NCBI GenBank assembly: GCA_001784275.1
Contig: MFQB01000004.1
Coordinates: forward strand, 1,752 to 12,528
Length of the DNA stretch: 10,777 bases
Reading direction: 5' to 3'
Source: Candidatus Magasanikbacteria bacterium RIFCSPHIGHO2_02_FULL_47_14
GTDB taxonomy: Bacteria; Patescibacteriota; Patescibacteriia; Magasanikbacterales; UBA922
Position numbers and translations under genes: made by a program. Below, in pieces: positions 1 to 6,208 of this stretch. Under the pieces are notes generated by a model, which was given only the letters and a program-made list of their open reading frames with translations, had not been told where the DNA came from and made no database searches. The number at the start of each line of letters is the position of its first letter. Within the stretch, counting starts at the first letter, position 1.

Positions 1-1
1 C

Positions 2-496
2 GGCAGCTACGAGATCGACCTCGCCTACAACCTGCACGACGTCAGCCTCATCTCGGAGAAGGAGTACGCGGCGCTGAACACGGCGCGGGAAAAGACCGGG
101 GAGCGGGAGCGGATCGAGGAGGAGCGCTTCACCTTCGAGATGAAGCACCCCGAGTTCCCGGACCTCCGCCACACGGTCGTGAGCGGCCAGATCATCGAGG
201 TCGACAAGGACCTCATCTGGACGGCTCACAACTCGCACCGCCTCGGCATGCTCTCGAGCGAGGACCTGCGCCACTTCGAGCGCCTCTACAAGCGCACGAA
301 GCGGTTCGAGCAGATCGAACTCGAGGCGTCCAGGTACGAGGATCGGTTCGACCAGGAACGCTTTGGTCACACCGCGACCAACGACCGGTCCGATCGCCTC
401 GTCCAGGAGTGCCGGGCGCGCCGCAGCCACCGCGACCGCCTCGACCAGCGCAAGAGCTGGCGTCGGCACAACCGCAAGGTCAACTACAACAACTAG
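2..496 (+). CDS. GC-rich hypothetical protein, C-terminal part (5' end outside window)
   Basis: An open frame enters from the left edge and ends at TAG 494-496, giving 164 visible codons. The first in-frame ATG is at 140, but strongly coding sequence continues upstream of it, so the true start lies outside the window. I do not recognise the family. The visible protein is hydrophilic: an acidic, charged first half (for example REKTGERERIEEERF) and a very basic, Arg/His-rich tail from about residue 125 (RARRSHRDRLDQRKSWRRHN). No membrane segment or signal peptide is visible. Codon use is extreme: by my count only 9 of 164 codons end in A or T. GC is about 70% in 61-120, against about 40% in a sampled stretch of hppA. 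This shows real coding and suggests foreign origin or special codon selection. The basic tail could bind nucleic acid, but that is a guess. A GC-rich hairpin and a terminator follow. Confidence 0.75.
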   Translation, partial: GSYEIDLAYNLHDVSLISEKEYAALNTAREKTGERERIEEERFTFEMKHPEFPDLRHTVVSGQIIEVDKDLIWTAHNSHRLGMLSSEDLRHFERLYKRTKRFEQIELEASRYEDRFDQERFGHTATNDRSDRLVQECRARRSHRDRLDQRKSWRRHNRKVNYNN

Positions 497-517
497 CAGA
501 ACAAGGAGAAAAACACA

Positions 518-546
518 GGAGGTGCAGCATGGACGCTCGCACCTCC
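518..546 (+). promoter_or_regulatory. GC-rich hairpin holding a Shine-Dalgarno-like sequence and an ATG
   Basis: GGAGGTGC (518-525) and GCACCTCC (539-546) form a perfect 8-bp stem. AGC (526-528) and GCT (535-537) extend it by 3 bp beyond a bulged C538. The plus strand reads AGGAGGT, five bases, then ATG at 529, so a consensus ribosome site sits in the stem and the start codon in the loop. The ORF from that ATG is only 29 codons and runs through the terminator, so it may not be a gene. On the minus strand the same stem is followed by TGTGTTTTTCTCC and could serve as a second terminator behind the IMPase gene. Confidence 0.45.
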
Positions 547-552
547 GCCAAC

Positions 553-586
553 AAAAAATCCCGATTGACTCGGGACTTTTTGTTTT
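553..586. terminator. Bidirectional intrinsic terminator between convergent genes
   Basis: TCCCGA (559-564) pairs with TCGGGA (570-575) around a 5-nt loop. On the plus strand the stem is followed by CTTTTTGTTTTT. On the minus strand it is followed by TTTTTT (the A run at 553-558). It lies between the end of the GC-rich plus-strand gene and the end of the minus-strand IMPase gene and can serve both. Confidence 0.8.
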
Positions 587-598
587 TAGAAAGCGTTT

Positions 599-1429
599 TT
601 AGTCAAACAACTCCATAATCTTCGGGTGAAGTGCAGGCGGTGCGATCACAATATCTTGTCTCCCCCGTTGCCACTCGTTTCCATCACTATCAGTAACTAC
701 CGCACCTGCCTCACGTGCTATCAGAACCGGTCCCAAAAAGTCGTGATCAAGTCCTGCATTCTGAACAAAAAAATCCATCCCTCCGGTAGCTACATAACAT
801 GTTGCCAACATACACCCAAAGGCATGCCGCCATGTGACTGTCTTGTGATTGAAGTTATCGTACAACTTCACAAAGCGATCAACATGTGATCCATAGGTCT
901 CATTCGCCTCAGCAACACAGGAGAGACTCCCGCAGGCATAATACATGTCGTCCTTGGCGCTGACTTTTATTGGCAACTTATTTAATGTAGCACCTTGCCC
1001 TTTTTCAGCGAGAAACAACTCGTGTGCAATAGGATTGTATACAGCACCATAGAGTGTTTCACCCCGATATACCACTGCAATGATGATACACCACATTGGA
1101 ATACCCATGGCAAAGTTGCGTGTTCCATCGATCGGATCAATCACCCATTCATAATCAGCACCCGGGTTGATGTCATTTTCCAACTCTTCACTGCGTATAT
1201 GATGATCAGGAAACATCGCTTGAATTTTCTGTATGAGGAAGTCACTGACCCCTTTGTCGGCCTCTGTTACCAAATCAGCCAAGTGGCTCTTGGTTTTATA
1301 GGTCACGCCTTTTTTGAAATAATCCAAGGCGATCTCACCTGCCTCGAGAATAATTTTTTCTAGAAAGTCACGAATTTCCACAAAGTTATTATTACACCAA
1401 CCTACGGGGTTATTATTACACCAACCCAC
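599..1429 (-). CDS. Inositol monophosphatase family protein
   Basis: A Mg2+-dependent phosphatase of the IMPase/SuhB/HisN superfamily. It likely hydrolyses a small phosphomonoester such as inositol or histidinol phosphate; the substrate cannot be told from sequence. The family signatures are present: VTEAD (54-58), metal-ligand glutamates in SEELEN (80-85), the hallmark WVIDPIDGTRNF (95-106), and LDHDFLGP...REAGAVVTDSDG (228-250), which supplies the second-motif Asp. At 276 aa the length is normal. The ATG at 1429 overlaps the end of gdh by 14 nt, so translation is probably coupled. The first 16 residues (MGWCNNNPVGWCNNNF) are an odd repeat encoded by a 24-bp tandem duplication of the end of gdh. 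A GTG at 1381 (VEIRDFLEKI) is a good alternative start and gives a 260-aa protein beginning at the first conserved helix. The stop TAA lies just before the bidirectional terminator. Confidence 0.9.
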   Translation of the reverse strand: MGWCNNNPVGWCNNNFVEIRDFLEKIILEAGEIALDYFKKGVTYKTKSHLADLVTEADKGVSDFLIQKIQAMFPDHHIRSEELENDINPGADYEWVIDPIDGTRNFAMGIPMWCIIIAVVYRGETLYGAVYNPIAHELFLAEKGQGATLNKLPIKVSAKDDMYYACGSLSCVAEANETYGSHVDRFVKLYDNFNHKTVTWRHAFGCMLATCYVATGGMDFFVQNAGLDHDFLGPVLIAREAGAVVTDSDGNEWQRGRQDIVIAPPALHPKIMELFD

Positions 1430-1432
1430 GAG
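1385..1432. repeat. 24-bp tandem duplication across the gdh stop / IMPase start
   Basis: Two adjacent 24-bp units, 1385-1408 and 1409-1432, match at 22 of 24 positions. Each carries TTATTATTACACCAACC. The unit contains the last codons and the TAA stop of gdh, so the downstream copy holds an extra pseudo-end of gdh. It also adds the repeated GWCNNN to the N-terminus of the IMPase frame if the ATG at 1429 is used. Confidence 0.85.
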
Positions 1433-2669
1433 CTTTCATGCCTTCGCTCACTCGTTCAACTGCGGTAACAAATGCAGCGGTTCGCATGTCTATGTTGAAC
1501 CGAGTTTTGCGCTCCCATACTGCATTAAACGCATCGATCATAATCTTCTCTAACTTTTGAAGCGCCTCTTCTTCGGTCCAGTAGTAATTTGATGCATTTT
1601 GCACCTGTTCAAAATAACTCACAGTCACGCCGCCTGCATTTGCCAAGATATCCGGCACAAACAAAATACCCCTATCATGCAAGATAACGTCTGCCTCTGG
1701 TGTCACCGGACCATTGGCTAACTCAACAATTAACTTTGCCTGGAGCTCGGCAGCGTTTTCTTTGGTAATGACATTTTCCAATGCAGCAGGAATGAGAATA
1801 TCAACCGGCAACTTCAATAAGTCTGCATTGCTTATTTCTTTTGTTCCATTAAACCCAGTAACTGAGCCTGTTTGTTGTTTATGGCCATCAACTTGTGTGA
1901 CTGACAAAGAGCCACTGGCCATGTCGTTCACCACAATAGCGCCTTTGGAGTCACTCAACGCCACAATTCTGTAGCCTTCCTTTTCCAAAATCTTTGCCAT
2001 GAAACTGCCGGCATTCCCGAACCCTTGCACAGCCACTGACGTTCCTTGCGGTTGGATGCCGAGTTTCTTCACAGCTTCACGCAAAACATAGACACCGCCT
2101 TGCGCAGTCGAAAAACCACGCCCCTGGGATCCGCCCAATGAAAGAGGTTTCCCGGTAATCATACCGGGCGCATGCTCTCCAACCAGGCGTTCGTACTCAT
2201 CCAACATCCACGCCATGATTGTTGGCGTGGTATATACATCCGGGGCTGGCACATCTTGTGTTGGACCAACATACTTATAAATTGCGCGGATATATGCTCG
2301 TGATAAGCGCTCCAGTTCACCTTCTGACAACTCTTTTGGGTTGACAATAATACCGCCCTTGCCACCACCGAGTGGAATTCCCACTGTTGCACACTTCATG
2401 GTCATCCAAAATGACAATGCTTTCACTTCGTCAATATTTACGTCGGGGTGAAAACGAATGCCGCCTTTAAACGGACCCAACGCGTCATTATACTGACTGC
2501 GATAACCGGTAAACACGCGCACATCACCGTTGTCCATTCGGATCGGAAGTGAGACTGTCAATACACGTTTCGGTTGCTGTAAAATTTGATGAATGCTGAC
2601 AGGCAGCCCCATGGTAGTGGCAGCCTTCTCAAGTTGTGCCATTGCGTTGCTAAACGGATTACTTGCCAT
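1416..2669 (-). CDS. gdhA: Glutamate dehydrogenase (Glu/Leu/Phe/Val family)
   Basis: Catalyses reversible oxidative deamination of glutamate to 2-oxoglutarate and ammonia, linking carbon and nitrogen metabolism in the cytoplasm. The 417-aa length is typical of hexameric small GDHs. Visible motifs are GPFKGGIRFHP (65-75; Lys68 in the glutamate pocket), MTMKCA (Lys92), the catalytic-Lys signature PLGGGKGG (Lys104), PAPDV (Asp144) and the Rossmann loop QGFGNAG (215-221). The second strand ends in LSD (Asp240), which would favour NAD+, but cofactor choice is not settled by this. I chose the ATG at 2669 (MASNPFSN): the frame is open to 2798, but the extra 43 residues overlap the DUF4349 gene and lie upstream of a good promoter. 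There is no Shine-Dalgarno; a T-rich stretch precedes the ATG. It probably forms a unit with the IMPase gene. The symbol could equally be gluD or gudB. Confidence 0.95.
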   Translation of the reverse strand: MASNPFSNAMAQLEKAATTMGLPVSIHQILQQPKRVLTVSLPIRMDNGDVRVFTGYRSQYNDALGPFKGGIRFHPDVNIDEVKALSFWMTMKCATVGIPLGGGKGGIIVNPKELSEGELERLSRAYIRAIYKYVGPTQDVPAPDVYTTPTIMAWMLDEYERLVGEHAPGMITGKPLSLGGSQGRGFSTAQGGVYVLREAVKKLGIQPQGTSVAVQGFGNAGSFMAKILEKEGYRIVALSDSKGAIVVNDMASGSLSVTQVDGHKQQTGSVTGFNGTKEISNADLLKLPVDILIPAALENVITKENAAELQAKLIVELANGPVTPEADVILHDRGILFVPDILANAGGVTVSYFEQVQNASNYYWTEEEALQKLEKIMIDAFNAVWERKTRFNIDMRTAAFVTAVERVSEGMKARGLV

Positions 2670-2691
2670 AAAAAAAAGATAAGATGACTCT

Positions 2692-2720
2692 ATGATAGGA
2701 CCCTGTACAGACGGCGTCAA
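2692..2720 (-). promoter_or_regulatory. Sigma70-like promoter of gdh
   Basis: On the minus strand TTGACG (2715-2720) is followed after exactly 17 bp by TATCAT (2692-2697). The predicted start near 2685 gives a leader of about 16 nt before the ATG at 2669, with no Shine-Dalgarno. The TGA stop of the upstream DUF4349 gene (2717-2719) lies inside the -35 box. Confidence 0.65.
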
Positions 2721-3643
2721 GAGTTGATATTTTTTGCTGCTTTTCGTCTTCTGAACCAACGACGCACCAACCAAATGACCAGTCCAAACCCGAGCCATAT
2801 TGGGATAAACACCACCAACCAGATGGCCAGCTCAGCAATGTTTTTACCAAGACCAACCAGACTGCGCAACGCATCTTTGATGACTGCCAATGGGCGCCAC
2901 TGTTCGCCATCATCTACTACCGGTAAACCGGATGGGTCAGTGGACAGTGAAACTGACAATGTGGCAAGTTGAGCGCTTTGTTTCAAGTACTTCATACGCC
3001 CCTGAATTTGTTCAATCTGACCACGAATCTGAGTGAGCTCTCGTTGCACTGCCAGGATATCTTCAATCTTTTGTGCCTGGCGCAGGATGGCCAAGAACTG
3101 CTCTTCGGTTGCGCGGAGATTCCGTAATTGTGAATCCAAGTCTACATACTCTTCTGTAACATCTTGACCATCGACTTGTTCTGACTGAACATCACCGAAT
3201 TTTTTTATCTCTTCGACTCCGCGATCAAAAATGTTTACAGGAATACGTACAGTGATCCGCCCGGTTGGGGCAACTTCATTTTTTGAGACATAACTTGAGA
3301 CAACAAACCCACTATTTCCAGTCGCAAATGCGCTTACCTGTTGCACTGCCAGGGGCACGTCCTGGACAACCATTGATACACTTCCGGTTTTTATAATCAA
3401 TCGCTCTGTAGTATCAGCCACCTCTTGTGCTGCCATTCCCGGTGCCGTCGGCGCAGGAGCATACGCAGCTTCTTCTGCTACGCCCTTATCATATGAGTCA
3501 TAAGCCAGCCCCATCATATCCGGCCCAAAATTTGAGGTAGTAATCTGACTCCGAGATATAAAAAACATTGAAGGAATTGCCAGGACAACAAGTAAAAGCA
3601 AGACGACTCCTCCTAAAATCAAACCGACTTTTTTGTGTGACAT
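2717..3643 (-). CDS. DUF4349 membrane-anchored protein
   Basis: A 308-aa envelope protein of the DUF4349 family, whose biochemical role is unknown. Order of parts: a short Lys-containing N-terminus and a hydrophobic segment at about 6-30 (signal anchor); a low-complexity Ala/Pro linker (about 55-72, AAYAPAPTAPG); a conserved extracytoplasmic domain from about 80 (ERLIIKTGSVSMVVQDV, then TGRITVRIPVNIFD, then the family-typical DGQDVTEEYVDLDSQLRNL); a helical, probably coiled-coil stretch (about 170-222); and a C-terminal membrane helix (about 270-294) followed by a basic tail (RRWFRRRKAAK). This predicts anchoring at both ends with the middle outside. The gene starts just downstream of the thioredoxin terminator. 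I see a weak -10 (CATAAT) but no convincing -35. There is no Shine-Dalgarno. The TGA stop overlaps the gdh promoter. Confidence 0.85.
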   Translation of the reverse strand: MSHKKVGLILGGVVLLLLVVLAIPSMFFISRSQITTSNFGPDMMGLAYDSYDKGVAEEAAYAPAPTAPGMAAQEVADTTERLIIKTGSVSMVVQDVPLAVQQVSAFATGNSGFVVSSYVSKNEVAPTGRITVRIPVNIFDRGVEEIKKFGDVQSEQVDGQDVTEEYVDLDSQLRNLRATEEQFLAILRQAQKIEDILAVQRELTQIRGQIEQIQGRMKYLKQSAQLATLSVSLSTDPSGLPVVDDGEQWRPLAVIKDALRSLVGLGKNIAELAIWLVVFIPIWLGFGLVIWLVRRWFRRRKAAKNINS

Positions 3644-3655
3644 AAAGATATATTA

Positions 3656-3691
3656 TGACAAAAAGAGAAAGACGCCCCGCTGAGCGGGGCG
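3656..3691 (-). terminator. Intrinsic terminator after thioredoxin
   Basis: A perfect 8-bp GC stem, CGCCCCGC (3673-3680) with GCGGGGCG (3684-3691), has a 3-nt loop. On the minus strand it is followed by TCTTTCTCTTTTTG. It begins a few bases after the thioredoxin stop, ending the infB-trx transcript. Confidence 0.85.
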
Positions 3692-3696
3692 CCATG

Positions 3697-4023
3697 TTAT
3701 GAAATATGTTTTTCTACGAGCTGGCGCAGCTTTTCTTTTTGAGTGCCGCCGACCATCTGATCCACAACCTCTCCGCCCTTAAATACCAAAAAAGTGGGGA
3801 TACTCAAAATCTGATACTTACCGGCAATCATCTGGTTGTCATCCACGTTCAGCTTCCCAACCTTTACCTTGGTTGCGTCCATCTCTTCAGACAACTCATG
3901 AACAAAAGGTCCCATCATTTGGCATGGGCCACACCATGGCGCCCAAAAATCCACCAAAACCGTGACCGATGACTTAAGAACTTCCTGATCAAAGTTCGCA
4001 TCTGTGAGTGTAACTTCTGGCAT
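3697..4023 (-). CDS. trxA: Thioredoxin
   Basis: A 108-aa single-domain cytoplasmic thioredoxin that reduces protein disulfides using electrons from a thioredoxin reductase (not in this window). The classic active site WCGPC is at 30-34 (Cys31, Cys34) after VLVDFWAP. The conserved cis-proline is in SIPTFLVF (Pro76), and a Gly-rich C-terminal strand and helix complete the fold (VGGTQKEKLRQLV). It starts 9 nt after the infB stop (the intervening bases are only A/T), with no Shine-Dalgarno, so it is almost certainly co-transcribed with infB. A strong terminator follows. Confidence 0.97.
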   Translation of the reverse strand: MPEVTLTDANFDQEVLKSSVTVLVDFWAPWCGPCQMMGPFVHELSEEMDATKVKVGKLNVDDNQMIAGKYQILSIPTFLVFKGGEVVDQMVGGTQKEKLRQLVEKHIS

Positions 4024-4032
4024 AAAATAAAA

Positions 4033-6060
4033 TTATTTTCCAAATTCCAAGGTTCGAACTTTTTGCGCTTCAGTATATGCTTCGATCACGTCACCAATTT
4101 CAATATGAACTTTTCCTTCAAACTTGATACCGCACTCAACGCCTCCTGCGACTTCTTTTTGTGATTGCTGTCCCACTTTACATTCAGAAATCTTTCCTTG
4201 ACCTGCATGGGTGCCTTTACGAATAACACGTGCCAAACTATCCTTTTGGATTTTTCCTTCACGCACCAAACCACCAACAATCATCCAATTTTTTTCTGTG
4301 CGGAAAACAGCGCGAATTTCCATCTTGCCAAGTTCGGTCACAATCTTTTCAACGGACAATAACTTGCCCATTTCCTGTTTGACCCAATTTATTAAATCAT
4401 AGATAACGTCGAAGCGCAAAAATTGAATATCTTTTTCTCGTAAAATATCTTCTCCACTTGGTGTTGGCTTCACACGAAATCCAATCAAGACACCGTTACC
4501 GGCTTCTGCTTTGTGAACGTCATCTTCTGTAATGTGACCAAGCCCTTTACCAATAATTTTCACTCCAACTTCTTCGTGTCGTAGCTTTTCAAGAGAACCG
4601 ATAATCGCCTCGAGCGAGCCTAAAACGTCCGCCTTGATAATGACATTAACACTCTTGTGCTGCTCTTTTTCTTCTTCAGTTGAAGTGTCAGACACCATAA
4701 CGTGCTGCTCTGCACTGGTTTGTGCGCTTCTCTTTTGTTTGACATCGATTTTCTTGGCCGTATCTGCGCTGCTGACGTCAAGAATATCTCCGACTTCAGG
4801 AGGAACCTTAAAACCAATAATCTGTGCAGGCACTGACGGCGTAGCTGTCTCGATATCTTCTCCTCGATAATTGCGCATGGCGCGAACCTTGCCATATATC
4901 TCACCATTGACGACCAGCGGGTCACCTTTGTGAAGTGTTCCGGCCTGAATAAGCACTGTCGCTATCGGCCCGGTGTGCTTATCCAAATGAGACTCAATAA
5001 TAGTACCGACTGCAGGAATCTCCGGATCTGCTTGTATGGTATCTGCATGCATATCCCCGACCAAAAGCAACACATCCAGCAACTTGTCAATATTGATTTT
5101 TTGTTTGGCTGAAATTTCAACCATCGGCACATCACCACCCCATTCTTCCGGAATGATGTTTCTTTGAGATAGCTCGTTGCGAACACGTTGAGGATCAGCG
5201 CCCTCTTTATCCATCTTGTTAATTGCGACAACAAGCGGTAATTTTGCTGCGCGAATAATTTGAATAACTTCTTCAGTTTGCGGTTTAACACCATCATCTG
5301 CAGCCACAACCATCACTGCAATATCTGCAACCTTTGCACCACGACTACGCATGACCGTAAAGGCTTCGTGACCTGGAGTATCAATAAAACTAATCGCGCG
5401 CTCATCACCACTCTTAGGATCCTTCCAAATAGTTTGATAGGCACCAATATGTTGTGTGATTCCACCACTTTCTGTCGCTGTAATATGAGTCTTTCGAATG
5501 GTGTCGAGCAATGAGGTTTTGCCATGATCAACGTGGCCCATCACCACCACCACTGGGGGGCGCGGCTGCATGTTTTTACTACGGGCTAATGCTGCCTCAA
5601 GCGCTTCAGCCTTTTGGATTTCTTTTGAGTCATCTGCTTGCTTTTCTTCTTTTTCAACTTGGAATCCCAGACCTTCGGCAATGATACCTGCCGTTTCATA
5701 GTCGATATTCTGATTTTGATTCGCCAAAATACCATTTTGCATCAACTCAGAGATAATCTGGGTAACCGGCAAACTCAAGATATCAGCAAACTGCCGCACG
5801 GTGAGCAAGTTCGGGAGTTTTACACGTTGCGCTTGCTGCAAACGCATCTCTTTTTCCTTCATCTTCTTTTCTTCCGTTTCTCGCCGTTGCTTGTCAGCAA
5901 CCTCGCGTTTGATTCTTGGCCACATGTGCATGATCTGGTCTGCGACCTTGTTATCCACCTTGATCGCTTTCATGCCGATATCAAAACCATACTCTGGCAG
6001 GACGCGGAGCATTTCTTTGGGGTGGACGCGCAGTTTTCGGGCGAGTTCAGTAACGTTCAT
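4033..6060 (-). CDS. infB: Translation initiation factor IF-2
   Basis: The GTPase that places initiator tRNA on the 30S subunit and promotes subunit joining. Visible parts: an IF2_N-type helical module at 1-50 (NVTELARKLRVHPKEML), a charged Lys/Glu linker (about 50-80), a second IF2_N-like module (about 84-135), then the G domain with G1 GHVDHGKT (175-182), G2 GGITQHIGAY (199-208), G3 DTPGHE (227-232), G4 NKMD (281-284) and G5 SAK (317-319). Domains II-IV follow (SHLDKHTGPIATVLIQAG ... DVLGSLEAI ... RVKPTPSGEDIL ... C-terminal beta barrel ending in RTLEFGK). At 675 aa it is compact compared with the 890 aa of E. coli, because the N-terminal region is short. A clear promoter lies about 24 bp upstream, giving a leader of about 17 nt with no Shine-Dalgarno. 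The usual nusA and rbfA neighbours are absent; thioredoxin follows instead. Confidence 0.98.
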   Translation of the reverse strand: MNVTELARKLRVHPKEMLRVLPEYGFDIGMKAIKVDNKVADQIMHMWPRIKREVADKQRRETEEKKMKEKEMRLQQAQRVKLPNLLTVRQFADILSLPVTQIISELMQNGILANQNQNIDYETAGIIAEGLGFQVEKEEKQADDSKEIQKAEALEAALARSKNMQPRPPVVVVMGHVDHGKTSLLDTIRKTHITATESGGITQHIGAYQTIWKDPKSGDERAISFIDTPGHEAFTVMRSRGAKVADIAVMVVAADDGVKPQTEEVIQIIRAAKLPLVVAINKMDKEGADPQRVRNELSQRNIIPEEWGGDVPMVEISAKQKINIDKLLDVLLLVGDMHADTIQADPEIPAVGTIIESHLDKHTGPIATVLIQAGTLHKGDPLVVNGEIYGKVRAMRNYRGEDIETATPSVPAQIIGFKVPPEVGDILDVSSADTAKKIDVKQKRSAQTSAEQHVMVSDTSTEEEKEQHKSVNVIIKADVLGSLEAIIGSLEKLRHEEVGVKIIGKGLGHITEDDVHKAEAGNGVLIGFRVKPTPSGEDILREKDIQFLRFDVIYDLINWVKQEMGKLLSVEKIVTELGKMEIRAVFRTEKNWMIVGGLVREGKIQKDSLARVIRKGTHAGQGKISECKVGQQSQKEVAGGVECGIKFEGKVHIEIGDVIEAYTEAQKVRTLEFGK

Positions 6061-6083
6061 GGGGATTATTTAAGGTATGTCAG

Positions 6084-6112
6084 AGTATACGTGAATAAGC
6101 CTAAAAAGTCAA
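6084..6112 (-). promoter_or_regulatory. Sigma70-like promoter of infB-trxA
   Basis: On the minus strand TTGACT (6107-6112), a 17-bp spacer and TATACT (6084-6089) form a near-consensus promoter. The predicted start near 6077 leaves about 17 nt before the ATG at 6060. Confidence 0.75.
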
Positions 6113-6154
6113 TTTAAGAACGGCTTTCTTCCAGGTGAATAAATAGCGTATACA

Positions 6155-6182
6155 TAAAAAGACGTAGCGTAAAACTACGTCT
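6155..6182 (-). terminator. Intrinsic terminator after hppA
   Basis: AGACGTAG (6160-6167) and CTACGTCT (6175-6182) form a perfect 8-bp stem with a 7-nt loop. On the minus strand the stem runs into TTTTT. It lies 27 bp past the hppA stop and upstream of the infB promoter, separating the two units. Confidence 0.85.
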
Positions 6183-6208
6183 CTTATGATAATGAAGTTT
6201 CTTGTAAA

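Noticed and set aside
529..618. 29-codon ORF starting in the hairpin
   Set aside because: It has a consensus SD but runs through the terminator and into the end of the IMPase gene; most of it is not coding-like.
363..618. Two plus-strand ORFs (363-602, 409-618) overlapping the GC-rich gene
   Set aside because: They are other frames of GC-rich coding sequence; the GC3 bias belongs to the frame ending at 496.
2670..2798. 43-residue N-terminal extension of glutamate dehydrogenase
   Set aside because: It overlaps the end of the DUF4349 gene, precedes the promoter, and is not like GDH N-termini; the ATG at 2669 fits the family length.
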